The notes beneath the pieces are model-generated. The model was not told the origin of the DNA and ran no database searches. It worked only from the letters and a program-made list of their open reading frames with translations. Made by a program: the position numbers and the translations under genes. Positions 18,774 through 27,367 of a stretch of 64,000 nt of DNA are shown piece by piece (the stretch's first letter is position 1; every line of letters starts with the position of its first letter). The stretch covers positions 1-64,000 of the forward strand of contig FCNS01000022.1 in the NCBI GenBank assembly GCA_900045905.1, given 5' to 3'. Source of the DNA: Clostridiales bacterium CHKCI001. Its GTDB lineage: Bacteria > Bacillota > Clostridia > Lachnospirales > Lachnospiraceae.

Positions 18774-19637
18774 TCATTCTATTTCGCTTGATACGCTTTC
18801 TTCCTTCAAAGTATTTTGTAATGTCTCTATTATACTGCAATCTTCTTCGCGATTCAAATCAGTAACTAACATTGGGTTATCTGCTTTCATTTGTTCTATA
18901 AATGATTCTGTTTGATCTGGATTCTGTTTTAACCACTCACTTTCCTTTTGCGTAATTCCAACTAACTGCAAGAACAGAACCTTTCCATTTAATGTATTCA
19001 ATGGTGGAAGTTCTTCATCCTCTACAACCAAAAGTGCTGTAATTTTAGAATTTATATGAGGTTTTAATGGAGTTCCATCTCCCGATATCAACATTCCTAC
19101 CTTTAACGCTTCTTCTTTTGTAAATGTATATCGAGCCAAATTGGCCATAAGATTCGTTGCCCACATAGCATCCTGCTCCTGTGCTAACTTCATAGTCATT
19201 TCATAGCCCCATTTGCTCTTTTCTTGTCCATATGCTTCTTCTTTTGCATACAACTCGCTCATACCATAAGAAATTAAATGTTTATATCCATTTACAGATG
19301 TATAAAAACTATATCCATCCAATTGCTTTCCACTGCCTCGACTTACCTTCGACAGCAACGTCATGTCCAGACGTTCTGGTTTTTGTTCTTCATACAACTG
19401 TGTCAACTCTTCATCAATTGCTTCCCATCCTGGCATCCAGTTTCCATCCTCTTGCATTTTCTTCTTATATTCCTTCTTCGTCATCTGAGGACAGGGTACA
19501 TAAATTTGTTTTCTGACAATAATCGGTTTATTTTTTTCTGTTTCCTCTGCTTTTGCTAATTTTTCGGTCATATCTGGCACTAGGACGTCTTGTTTTCTTT
19601 TTTTAAATATCTTCTTTAGTTTATCCCATAAACTCAT
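18774..19637 (-). CDS. Suppressor-of-fused (SUFU) domain protein
   Basis: A 287-residue soluble protein. The central region from about residue 100 (FYTSVNGYKHLISYGMSELYAKEEA, WGYEMTMKLA) matches the bacterial SUFU-like domain, whose function in bacteria is unknown and which is sometimes found in polymorphic-toxin immunity proteins. The N-terminal about 60 residues are basic and charged (LKKIFKKRKQD). No toxin gene is adjacent, so I give no specific role. Confidence 0.7.
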   Translation of the reverse strand: MSLWDKLKKIFKKRKQDVLVPDMTEKLAKAEETEKNKPIIVRKQIYVPCPQMTKKEYKKKMQEDGNWMPGWEAIDEELTQLYEEQKPERLDMTLLSKVSRGSGKQLDGYSFYTSVNGYKHLISYGMSELYAKEEAYGQEKSKWGYEMTMKLAQEQDAMWATNLMANLARYTFTKEEALKVGMLISGDGTPLKPHINSKITALLVVEDEELPPLNTLNGKVLFLQLVGITQKESEWLKQNPDQTESFIEQMKADNPMLVTDLNREEDCSIIETLQNTLKEESVSSEIE

Positions 19638-19748
19638 AAATTCATTCGTTCCCTTTCTTCTATTTTAATATCTTTCATAAAAATTTTAATCGGTTAAAAC
19701 GCCTATACAAAAGAAATCTTCGCTGGATAGCATATCTCGATAAAGAAA

Positions 19749-19774
19749 AGGAGATGCTGTATATAACACCTCCT
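19749..19774 (-). terminator. Terminator after the small multidrug export pseudogene
   Basis: AGGAGGTG pairs with CATCTCCT (one G-T wobble) around a 10-nt loop. On the minus strand it is followed by TTTCTTT, 7 bp past the stop at 19781. Confidence 0.75.
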
Positions 19775-19780
19775 CCAAAT

Positions 19781-20268
19781 TCATTCTATACAAACGATCG
19801 TTTCTCCGATTGCTCCAAAAACGCCTGCCGATGCAACTCCCATAATAATTCCAGCAAGCAACACGCCAAGCATAACAGCAATTACACTGGACTTAAAATC
19901 CATATCTAACAAACTCACAGACAACGTACCAGTCCATGCTCCAGTACCTGAAAGTGACACACCAACAAACAGTAATAACACTACAGACAAACCTCTTCCT
20001 GCTTTTTCCTTTAACTTCTGTCCGCCCTTTTTCCCTTTTTCAAGACGGAATGTGAAAATTTACCGATATATGGCTTGTCTTTTCCCCATTCTAGTACCTT
20101 ATGAGCAAACAAATAAATAATTGGAACTGGAAGCATATTTCCAATAATAGCAATAATATAAGATGATACAAGCGGAAGTCTAAATGTCTGTGAATATGGC
20201 AATGCTCCTCTCGGCTTAATTAATGGTACCATTGAAATAAAAAATACAAATATGTATTTTCCAAACAT
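19781..20268 (-). pseudogene. Small multidrug export protein, frameshifted
   Basis: Two frames together make one small multidrug export-type membrane protein. The upstream part runs MFGKYIFVFFISMVPLIKPRGALPYSQ... to KKGKRADRS and stops. The downstream part in another frame gives GGQKLKEKAGRGLSVVLLLFVGVSLSGTGAWTG and onward. One extra A in the five-A run at 20028-20032 would restore LKKGKKGGQKLKEKAG. Conserved positions are also altered compared with the family as I know it: ELRGA reads KPRGA, and GxPLPGTGAWTG has serines in place of both prolines. This favours real decay over a sequencing slip. The start is taken at the ATG at 20268; the frame extends to 20364. Confidence 0.75.
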
Positions 20269-20454
20269 CTCTTTAACTCCCTTTTGGAATTGGTTTTCTA
20301 TCGCCAAGATTTTTTTATCAAATCCTTGTCCTAGATAATAACATATTCTAATCTTATTGTCCATACAGAAAAACGCTAGGATTTTAACTTTTTTAGTTTA
20401 TTTTCTAAACATAGTTAATAAATCCTTTCCAAAAACAAGCGATAACAGAATCAT

Positions 20455-21327
20455 CTATTCAACAAGTATTTCGTCATTGCTTCCTGAAGCCGAGTTTGCA
20501 ATAAGAACTGCGGCTAGAATTATGATACATCCCAATATCATCTTCAATGTCACTGTTTCATGCAGAATCAAAATTGAAAATAATGTTCCAAATACAGATT
20601 CCATAGAAAGAATAATTGCTGCTTTTGTCTCGTCTATATATTTTTGACAAGAAGTTTGAAGTAAATAGGTAAGTGTTGTACTAACTACCCCTAAATACAA
20701 TACGCTAAGCCATCCTTGTATGGTTGCTGTAAACTTCCACTCTCCTAATGCAGTTAAAATAATTCCCGATAGCAAAAAGGCAGTACCCATTTGAATAAAA
20801 TTTAATACTGTAGCACGATATTTTGCAACAAACTCTCCAGTAAAAAAAATTTGTAATGCAAATCCAACTGCACAAACTAACGTCAACCCATCTCCAAATC
20901 CAAGTGAAAGAGTACGGTTTAAAGAAAGTACCCCGACCCCAACAATCGCCATAATCGCTCCAACAATTCCTCTTGTATTCACTTTTTTTCTACAAACTAT
21001 AAATGCAATAAATGGAACCATGACAACATTTGTTGCAGTTAAAAATGCATTTTTCGATGGAGTTGTATATTGTAATGCCACAATTTGGCATGCAAATCCT
21101 AAGAATAATGTACAACCAAGAAGCAATCCAGCATATAGTTCTTCTTTTTTTATGCCCTTCAAATGTTTAAAACTAATTACTCCCATCAGCACGGTTCCAA
21201 TTCCAAATCGAACTGTCATAATCTGAAACGGTGATAAACTTCCAAGTGCCATATCACTTGCGACAAAACCACCTCCCCAAATGACAGTAACCAAAATCAA
21301 ACCGAAAATTGCAAAATACTTCTTCAT
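20455..21327 (-). CDS. EamA/DMT-superfamily transporter
   Basis: A 290-residue inner-membrane protein with ten predicted helices in two EamA repeats (about 1-140 and 145-280). The typical motif WGGGFVASD is near the N terminus and ESVFGTLFSILILHE in the second repeat. Family members export metabolites or drugs; the substrate cannot be told from sequence. AGGAG lies upstream of the ATG. The next gene upstream is the tyrosine kinase at 21357, 29 bp away on the same strand, so it may be cotranscribed with the surface locus. Confidence 0.85.
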   Translation of the reverse strand: MKKYFAIFGLILVTVIWGGGFVASDMALGSLSPFQIMTVRFGIGTVLMGVISFKHLKGIKKEELYAGLLLGCTLFLGFACQIVALQYTTPSKNAFLTATNVVMVPFIAFIVCRKKVNTRGIVGAIMAIVGVGVLSLNRTLSLGFGDGLTLVCAVGFALQIFFTGEFVAKYRATVLNFIQMGTAFLLSGIILTALGEWKFTATIQGWLSVLYLGVVSTTLTYLLQTSCQKYIDETKAAIILSMESVFGTLFSILILHETVTLKMILGCIIILAAVLIANSASGSNDEILVE

Positions 21328-21356
21328 ATTCTTCTCCTGCTGTTTCTGTAAAAAGA

Positions 21357-22832
21357 TTATTTTTCTTGTGATGTGGATTTATTATGTAATTCCATATCTT
21401 TATTATTAATAGAATAATATCTATAGCCCTTGTGATAATATCCATACCGATACGCATAATATCCGTAGCTCATTATACCAGATTCTACTGCATTTAGTAC
21501 ATATCCTATCATAGAAATTCCTGTATCTGCAAGTGATTCACTTCCTCTTAAGATTTGATTCACTCTGGCATAATCATAACGAATTACCATAATTACACTG
21601 TCTAATTTTTTTGCCAAAATAATTGCATCTGAAAGTATAGTACAAGGCGGTGCATCTACAATCACACAGTCAAACTGTTCTTTTGCTTCCTCTAGTAATT
21701 GCTCCATATAAGTAGACTCCATCAACTTTGCACTATTATCACGCCGATATGTTCCTGCTAATAGTTGCAGTCCTGTTTCTTGCTCTGAAATTAACGCTGA
21801 TTTCCAAGATAATTTTCCCTCCAATACATCTGCGATCTCTTTTTTATTGGTATCCAAATGCAATACTTGTGAAACAGAAGGATTTCTCAAATCCGCATCA
21901 ATTAATAACACCTTTTCTCCCCTAAGTGCACGAACCAATGCCAGATTCACTGCTATAGTTGTTTTTCCCTCTCCTTGAATGGCACTATTAACCAGAATAG
22001 TTTTCGCAGAAACCTCCTGTAATGCAGCATCTACTCGGATACGAAGTGTACGAATCCCTTCCATAAAAGATGGAGATAGTTTTTGATTCAATAAGCTGAC
22101 TTCCATATTCTTATCTTTTCGGCGTTTTTTCATCTTTACCGTAGGCAATGTACCTAAGCTTTTAATTTGCATAATCTTTTTTACATCTTCATCCCCACAT
22201 ATCGTATTCCTCGTCAACGCATAAACAGCCAAGAGAATTCCTGATAATACAATGCCTGCCAAACATCCATTCAACGCCATCCGTTTTAGATTTGGCTGAT
22301 TCGATGGTTCCTTTGGAACTCCTGAGTCATCTACAATTACTAATTTTGTGCTTCCAATAATATATTCTGCTACTTCTGGATAATTTTTAATTACCGATTC
22401 TAGCACTTCATAGACAAGCTCAGGATCTCTGCCTGACGTTTCAATTCGAAACAGATTCGTTTCCTCAACAGCGGAAGCGGTAATGTTTACATTCATTTCT
22501 TCTAATCCTAAATCATTCATTACAATCTGTCTTAGTGCTCCACTCGTCAAAATATATGGAAACGTTGCACTCAATTGTTTGATTGTTGTACTGTTATAAT
22601 AACTACTGCTATAGCTACTGACTCCTGCATCTACTGCAAAAGACGCATATGCTTCATAATTAGGCCGATAACTTTCCTTTGCATAATAATATCCAGCTGC
22701 CGTACTAATACTGATTATAATTAAAAAAATCCAGTAAAATTGCCGAATTCCTTTCCATACATTATTAAACAGATAAAAAATATCAATTGATTCTTCCGAA
22801 CGCTGGGGTTCTCTACTATATTCTTCCTTCAT
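21357..22832 (-). CDS. Wzz-type chain-length domain fused to a tyrosine autokinase (BY-kinase)
   Basis: A 491-residue membrane kinase. The N-terminal Wzz domain has helices at about 32-50 and 185-205 with a periplasm-facing loop. The cytosolic kinase has Walker A AIQGEGKTTIAVNLAL, Walker A' VLLIDADLRNPS and Walker B CVIVDAPP. The C-terminal tail is rich in tyrosine (SYGYYAYRYGYYHKGYRYYS), the usual autophosphorylation cluster. Such kinases normally steer capsule export together with a PHP phosphatase, which is present at 25647. No glycan biosynthesis gene is nearby. A second kinase lies at 23318. Confidence 0.9.
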   Translation of the reverse strand: MKEEYSREPQRSEESIDIFYLFNNVWKGIRQFYWIFLIIISISTAAGYYYAKESYRPNYEAYASFAVDAGVSSYSSSYYNSTTIKQLSATFPYILTSGALRQIVMNDLGLEEMNVNITASAVEETNLFRIETSGRDPELVYEVLESVIKNYPEVAEYIIGSTKLVIVDDSGVPKEPSNQPNLKRMALNGCLAGIVLSGILLAVYALTRNTICGDEDVKKIMQIKSLGTLPTVKMKKRRKDKNMEVSLLNQKLSPSFMEGIRTLRIRVDAALQEVSAKTILVNSAIQGEGKTTIAVNLALVRALRGEKVLLIDADLRNPSVSQVLHLDTNKKEIADVLEGKLSWKSALISEQETGLQLLAGTYRRDNSAKLMESTYMEQLLEEAKEQFDCVIVDAPPCTILSDAIILAKKLDSVIMVIRYDYARVNQILRGSESLADTGISMIGYVLNAVESGIMSYGYYAYRYGYYHKGYRYYSINNKDMELHNKSTSQEK

Positions 22833-22833
22833 C

Positions 22834-23340
22834 TTATCTATCCCTTTCCAATCTTTTCCACATATTTCTCCATAATCGGTATCCTTTCCATATGTATTTT
22901 CTAACTGGAATTATCCGAATCCAAATTACTTCAAAAAAACACCACCAAAAACACGTTTCTGAAATCCATATTCCATTTCTCATTACTTTAATTACTTTTG
23001 CCCGCACTTGTCCTTCCATAATTGGCCCTTCTATTACATTCTGGGCATCTCCAACCATATAATACCATTTCTTCTTCCTTATTTTATAGACGCGATGTAA
23101 AACAAACTGACCATTTCTTCTTTGATATAAAACAATATCTCCTTTTCTAATCTCTCCTTCTGTTCGGGACAACATTACGAAATCACGTTCACTTACTAAA
23201 AATGGCATCATGCTTCCTCCTGACACAGGAATCACGGCTGTCTTTCCATCCTTCAATATTTGACAAATCGTTGTCAAATATTGCATTGTATCTACATACT
23301 TCAAGTGCATTTCCACTTTAGTAACTTGTCTTTCTTCCAT
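22834..23340 (-). CDS. S24/S26-family signal peptidase-like protein
   Basis: A 168-residue protein with the catalytic serine motif SGGSMMPFL (about 40-48), followed by GDIVLYQRRNGQFVLHRVYKI and VGDAQN. Both features are typical of S26 peptidases of the SipW type, in which histidine (LHRV) replaces the lysine of classical signal peptidase I. A hydrophobic segment (about 129-146) lies after the catalytic part, so it is anchored at its C-terminal end. It overlaps the upstream kinase by 23 bp and the next kinase starts 2 bp after it, so it is embedded in the locus. It may cut a dedicated secreted substrate. Confidence 0.8.
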   Translation of the reverse strand: MEERQVTKVEMHLKYVDTMQYLTTICQILKDGKTAVIPVSGGSMMPFLVSERDFVMLSRTEGEIRKGDIVLYQRRNGQFVLHRVYKIRKKKWYYMVGDAQNVIEGPIMEGQVRAKVIKVMRNGIWISETCFWWCFFEVIWIRIIPVRKYIWKGYRLWRNMWKRLERDR

Positions 23341-24718
23341 ACTGCTCCATTCCTATCCGTTCCAATATATTCGAATATGCATTATTAAAAATTCCTCCAA
23401 TTACTCTACTTCCCGCCTCATTTAATGTATCTGCAACTTCATTCAAATCTGCAGCCAACATCGTATCATAACGAACTACCAAAATTGTATCCTTTATAAT
23501 ATGCGCCAAACTCTCTCCATCCGATGTTAAGGCAACTGGAGAAGTATCAATTAGAATATAATCCATCTCCTGTTCCATTTTCTTTATCCAATCTTTCCAG
23601 CTAGAATAATCCATTAATTCTAATGAATTTTGAAGTGGCTGAGAATTAAACAGGATAAATAAATTACTATTATTTATTCTTACAATCTTCTCTTTTAGAT
23701 CTATTTTATTTTCTAACCATTCTGCAATTCCAACAAACTGCTCTCCTTTTCTACCAAAAATATCATGTTGAGCTGGTTTTCTTAAGTCCAAATCAATTAA
23801 TAATACGTTTTTTCCCATTTTAGCAAACTCTAATGCTAAATTCGCTGCAACTGTAGATTTTCCTTCGTTTTCCATCATACTTGTAATCATCACTGTTTTT
23901 ATTCGTTTCGCATCCATACGATTTCTTACCTTAGCTGCCGTTATTTCAATCGAATTGATGTATTTTCTGCTCAATATTGGATTTGTAATTAACATATTGA
24001 CTGATTCTCTTTTTATTGCAGATCGAATTGTTTTATGTTTTCTTTCATGATAGATGGTTCCTAAATATCGGATATCTAACTTTTTCCTAAACTCTTCTTC
24101 ACTCTTGATTGTATCCTTTTTCATAGAAAAAAATAAAATTAACGCTAGTACGGCTGTACCACTCATCCAAAAAGCCTTCTTAGCAATATCCTCCGCCTGA
24201 TTGGCATTACTTGCAGCCATTGGTATCTGGGGTTCCTCCAGTACTTCCAATATCACATTTGAAACTACATAATCAGAAACAACGGTATAATTTTCCATAA
24301 TTGCACGCAAAATTTGAAATGCTTTCTTGGAAGTATCGGCCGTTACCCGTAGAACCATTAAGTTCGTCTCAGGTACAATCTCTGCCTCCGCTTCTGCATC
24401 AAAGGAATCCATCGAAAGAACTTCTGCTATTTTTTCTTTTAATATATTACTGTCTATAATATTCTTAAAGCGATTCGTCATATCCTGTGCTGTCAATAAA
24501 TTATCGTAAATACTATTATTCAACCCTTTTCCAGTTACAATAAACGTCGTACTGCTCGTATACTTTGGCTTATAACTAGAATCAATTATCATATAAGCAA
24601 TAAGGCTAAAACTAATCGCCATAATTACAATGAGCCAACTATACCGCAAAACATCTTTTATCATTGTTCTAATATCAATTTTTAATTCCATTTCGTTTGT
24701 ATCTCTATACTTTTGCAT
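23318..24718 (-). CDS. Wzz-type domain fused to a tyrosine autokinase (second BY-kinase)
   Basis: A 466-residue paralogue of the 21357 product. Helices lie at about 23-45 and 185-203 around an extracytoplasmic Wzz loop. The kinase part has Walker A MENEGKSTVAANLAL, Walker A' VLLIDLDLRKP and Walker B YILIDTSP. The C-terminal tail has few tyrosines (EQYGRKTSY), unlike the tyrosine-rich tail of the other kinase, so the two may differ in regulation. It is flanked by the S26 peptidase (23-bp overlap) and an Ig-like membrane protein (11 bp away). Confidence 0.9.
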   Translation of the reverse strand: MQKYRDTNEMELKIDIRTMIKDVLRYSWLIVIMAISFSLIAYMIIDSSYKPKYTSSTTFIVTGKGLNNSIYDNLLTAQDMTNRFKNIIDSNILKEKIAEVLSMDSFDAEAEAEIVPETNLMVLRVTADTSKKAFQILRAIMENYTVVSDYVVSNVILEVLEEPQIPMAASNANQAEDIAKKAFWMSGTAVLALILFFSMKKDTIKSEEEFRKKLDIRYLGTIYHERKHKTIRSAIKRESVNMLITNPILSRKYINSIEITAAKVRNRMDAKRIKTVMITSMMENEGKSTVAANLALEFAKMGKNVLLIDLDLRKPAQHDIFGRKGEQFVGIAEWLENKIDLKEKIVRINNSNLFILFNSQPLQNSLELMDYSSWKDWIKKMEQEMDYILIDTSPVALTSDGESLAHIIKDTILVVRYDTMLAADLNEVADTLNEAGSRVIGGIFNNAYSNILERIGMEQYGRKTSY

Positions 24719-24729
24719 ATTTTTCGCTC

Positions 24730-25614
24730 CTATTCATTCACCACTACGATTAGCCTCACATGCCCTGCATTGTCTAAGTCTTTCCCATGTGTATAAGTAA
24801 ACATTACTTCATAAACCCCCGGCGTATCACAGTCAACCGTTCCTTCTATTTTCACATCTTTTTCTTTTATTACCTCCTCTGTTTCCTTATTGTTCAATAC
24901 TCCTTTTTTTGTTCTTTTATAATCTCCATCCGAAGTTTGAATTTCTTCTACAAACTGCCAAAGATCAATTTCATCCCCCTGCTCTTGATTCACTAAATAT
25001 TCTGATAATATTATCTTCGGTCGTCCATGCTCTTCTGATGTCGAATATAGCTCCAAAGTAGCTGGTATCGTTACTGTATCACCTGCGCTATTTGTCACAG
25101 AAAACTGAACCTTATATTCTCCTGCACGATCCTCATCCACCGTTTCATCGGACAAAATCTTAATTTTATCCGTTAAATCTCCATCCAAACAATCCGTAAC
25201 CGATATATTCTGTAAAAACAGAGAGGTTCCTACTGGAAAACGCAGCGGTTCACTTAAATGAAATTGGGGCGATTCATAATCGGTATAAACAATTGTCCTC
25301 ATTGCCTTACTAACATGACTATCCTTATCAAATGCAGCAATTGTTGCCGTTCTCATTCCTTTTTCCACAAAAGATGACAATTTCTCTATTAATAAGGAAT
25401 CTGTAACATCCCCATCTTGCACATCCTCTGCTGTGACTCCCTTTAAAAACGCTTCCTCTTCTTCTGAAACTTTTACTTTTATTTCTTTCTCTTTCATTGT
25501 AATTTTAGGAGCATCCGAATCACGATGATTCTGCCTATCCACTCGATACAGGAAAAATAACGCCAGTACTCCAATAAAAAATATAATACAAAGTAATTTC
25601 CATCTTTTGATCAC
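24730..25614 (-). CDS. Membrane-anchored Ig-like (DUF5011-type) protein
   Basis: A 294-residue protein with one N-terminal transmembrane helix (about 6-23) and an extracellular part made of Ig-like repeats. Repeated VQDGDVTDSL and CLDGDLTDKI patterns, each followed by AGEYKVQFSVTNSAGD-like strands, mark DUF5011/HYR-type folds. It has no enzymatic motif. It lies between the PHP phosphatase and a kinase and probably acts at the cell surface. The 26483 protein on the opposite strand has the same architecture. Confidence 0.75.
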   Translation of the reverse strand: MIKRWKLLCIIFFIGVLALFFLYRVDRQNHRDSDAPKITMKEKEIKVKVSEEEEAFLKGVTAEDVQDGDVTDSLLIEKLSSFVEKGMRTATIAAFDKDSHVSKAMRTIVYTDYESPQFHLSEPLRFPVGTSLFLQNISVTDCLDGDLTDKIKILSDETVDEDRAGEYKVQFSVTNSAGDTVTIPATLELYSTSEEHGRPKIILSEYLVNQEQGDEIDLWQFVEEIQTSDGDYKRTKKGVLNNKETEEVIKEKDVKIEGTVDCDTPGVYEVMFTYTHGKDLDNAGHVRLIVVVNE

Positions 25615-25646
25615 AGTTATTTCCTCTTTCTTTTTCTATTTTACCG

Positions 25647-26378
25647 TTACAACCCTTCGATTAACTTATTCTCAATGATTGCATTTGGATTTTTTGTCGT
25701 CCACTCTTCTATCTTCTGATAGGAATACCGATCCAATAAATAATCCTGCAATTCCTCCATACTTGTAGTTCTCATATAAGGACTATGGGCGTCACTTGCA
25801 ATACAGTGAATCCAATCATTTTTCATTAAATACTTCGCAGCCTTCTTACATCTTCTTCCAAATGCACCGAAAACACTTCCTTTATTAAGCTGTATTATAA
25901 TTCCTCTTCTTTTCCATTCCTGCACGATATCGGGAAATTTCTGCACCTCAAAATATCGTTCTGGATGTGCAATAACTGGAATCTTTCCCATCTCCAATAC
26001 GGACTGAAGCATTCGATTCATCCAACTAATTTCTGTATCAAATGAAAATTCAATCAAATAGTAGCGAGAACCATTTAACGATACTACCTGCTGTTTTTCA
26101 ATGAGTGAAATAAGATCCTGCGAAGCCATAATTTCCATCCCAAAAAATAGTTCAACAGGAATTCCTTCTTCTTTTATCCTATTTTTTAATTGGTAAAACA
26201 ATTGTTGCAATTCCCCTGACCAATAATTTTCATACCATCCTCTCTGATTGCAATGTGGCGTTACAATGATTCGATCCACCCCTGTTTCATATGCCATTTC
26301 AACCATTTGCACTGACTCCGTAAAACAATCCGATCCATCATCTACTCCTGGCAATATATGAGTATGTATATCTACCAT
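25647..26378 (-). CDS. PHP-type tyrosine-protein phosphatase (CpsB/YwqE-like)
   Basis: Manganese-dependent phosphatase of 243 residues that removes phosphate from bacterial tyrosine kinases. The PHP motif is at the N terminus (DIHTHILPGVDDGS), followed by VTPHCN, the HPERY block and SDAHSP near the C terminus, all metal ligands. GGGAGG is well placed for the ATG at 26378; the frame opens 21 nt earlier. It belongs functionally with the two tyrosine kinases downstream. In capsule operons this enzyme counters CpsD phosphorylation. Confidence 0.9.
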   Translation of the reverse strand: MVDIHTHILPGVDDGSDCFTESVQMVEMAYETGVDRIIVTPHCNQRGWYENYWSGELQQLFYQLKNRIKEEGIPVELFFGMEIMASQDLISLIEKQQVVSLNGSRYYLIEFSFDTEISWMNRMLQSVLEMGKIPVIAHPERYFEVQKFPDIVQEWKRRGIIIQLNKGSVFGAFGRRCKKAAKYLMKNDWIHCIASDAHSPYMRTTSMEELQDYLLDRYSYQKIEEWTTKNPNAIIENKLIEGL

Positions 26379-26482
26379 AACAAACCTCCCATTTCTCATA
26401 CGTTTTTCAAAGTATAAAACAGCTACTCAAATTTTCCTCCCCATGTTATAATAAAAATATATTATTTATTTGGAGGAAAACA

Positions 26483-27367
26483 ATGCATTTCAATTTCATT
26501 CATACCAAAACAATCTTAAAAATCATCATATCCTTTTTAGCTATCTTTTATATCATCCTTTTATTAACTGGAACCATTCCATCTCTTTCTAACCCTGCCG
26601 TTTCCCATGATACTCAAGTTTCCAGTCTAATTTCTAAGTCTTCTGACTGGAAGATTGTCCTTGATCCAGAAGAACTTATTTATGACGGAAGCGAGCGTTT
26701 TGATCCTATGGTTGGAGTAACTGTCACAGATCAAGAAAATATTCCTGTGGAAACAGAAATTTTTTCTACCATTCAGTCCATACGAGGCAAAAACCAAAAA
26801 GAAATTTTATACACCGTTACTACTCCAACTGGAGAGTCTATTTCCAACTCCCGTACACTAAAATTAAAAAATTACAAAGGACCTTCTATCCAATTATCAG
26901 AATCGTTGCCTTCCATTTCTGAAGACAATTTAAACAATATGGCTGCCTATTTATCGAAAGCGGATGCATTAAAAGCATTGGATGGATACGACAATGATAT
27001 TTCTAGTTCCGTTACTTGTGAATGGACCCATGATACACACAATCCTCTCACCCTTCACGTTACCTTCCAAATAGAAAATCGGTTCCTGGATACTGCCGTA
27101 GCTAAAGCGAACCTAAGCTTACAGCTAAAAAAACCTTATATCGCTTTATCTGCCACAACGATAAAGTTAGCTCGGAATGCTCCATTTGATCCGTACTCCT
27201 ATGTACAAATTGCAATGGATCAGGATGGAAATTTACTTCCCGAAGCAGTTACAGTAACAGGTAATGTGGATACTTCTGCACCTGGAACTTATACACTATC
27301 CTACACAGTCTCCGATTCTTCTGGAAAAACATCTTCTGAGAAATTTTTAAATGTAGTGGTGGAATAA
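26483..27367 (+). CDS. Membrane-anchored Ig-like protein on the opposite strand
   Basis: A 294-residue protein with one N-terminal helix (about 9-30), then an extracellular part ending in a DUF5011-like Ig domain (VDTSAPGTYTLSYTVSDSSGKTSSEKFLNVVVE). Length and layout match the 24730 protein, so they are probably distant paralogues. It is the only plus-strand gene in the surface locus. TATAAT at 26447-26452 and GGAGGAAAA upstream give it its own expression. Its last 67 bp overlap the convergent 3' end of the ABC transporter gene, so the two transcripts are antisense there. Confidence 0.72.
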   Translation: MHFNFIHTKTILKIIISFLAIFYIILLLTGTIPSLSNPAVSHDTQVSSLISKSSDWKIVLDPEELIYDGSERFDPMVGVTVTDQENIPVETEIFSTIQSIRGKNQKEILYTVTTPTGESISNSRTLKLKNYKGPSIQLSESLPSISEDNLNNMAAYLSKADALKALDGYDNDISSSVTCEWTHDTHNPLTLHVTFQIENRFLDTAVAKANLSLQLKKPYIALSATTIKLARNAPFDPYSYVQIAMDQDGNLLPEAVTVTGNVDTSAPGTYTLSYTVSDSSGKTSSEKFLNVVVE

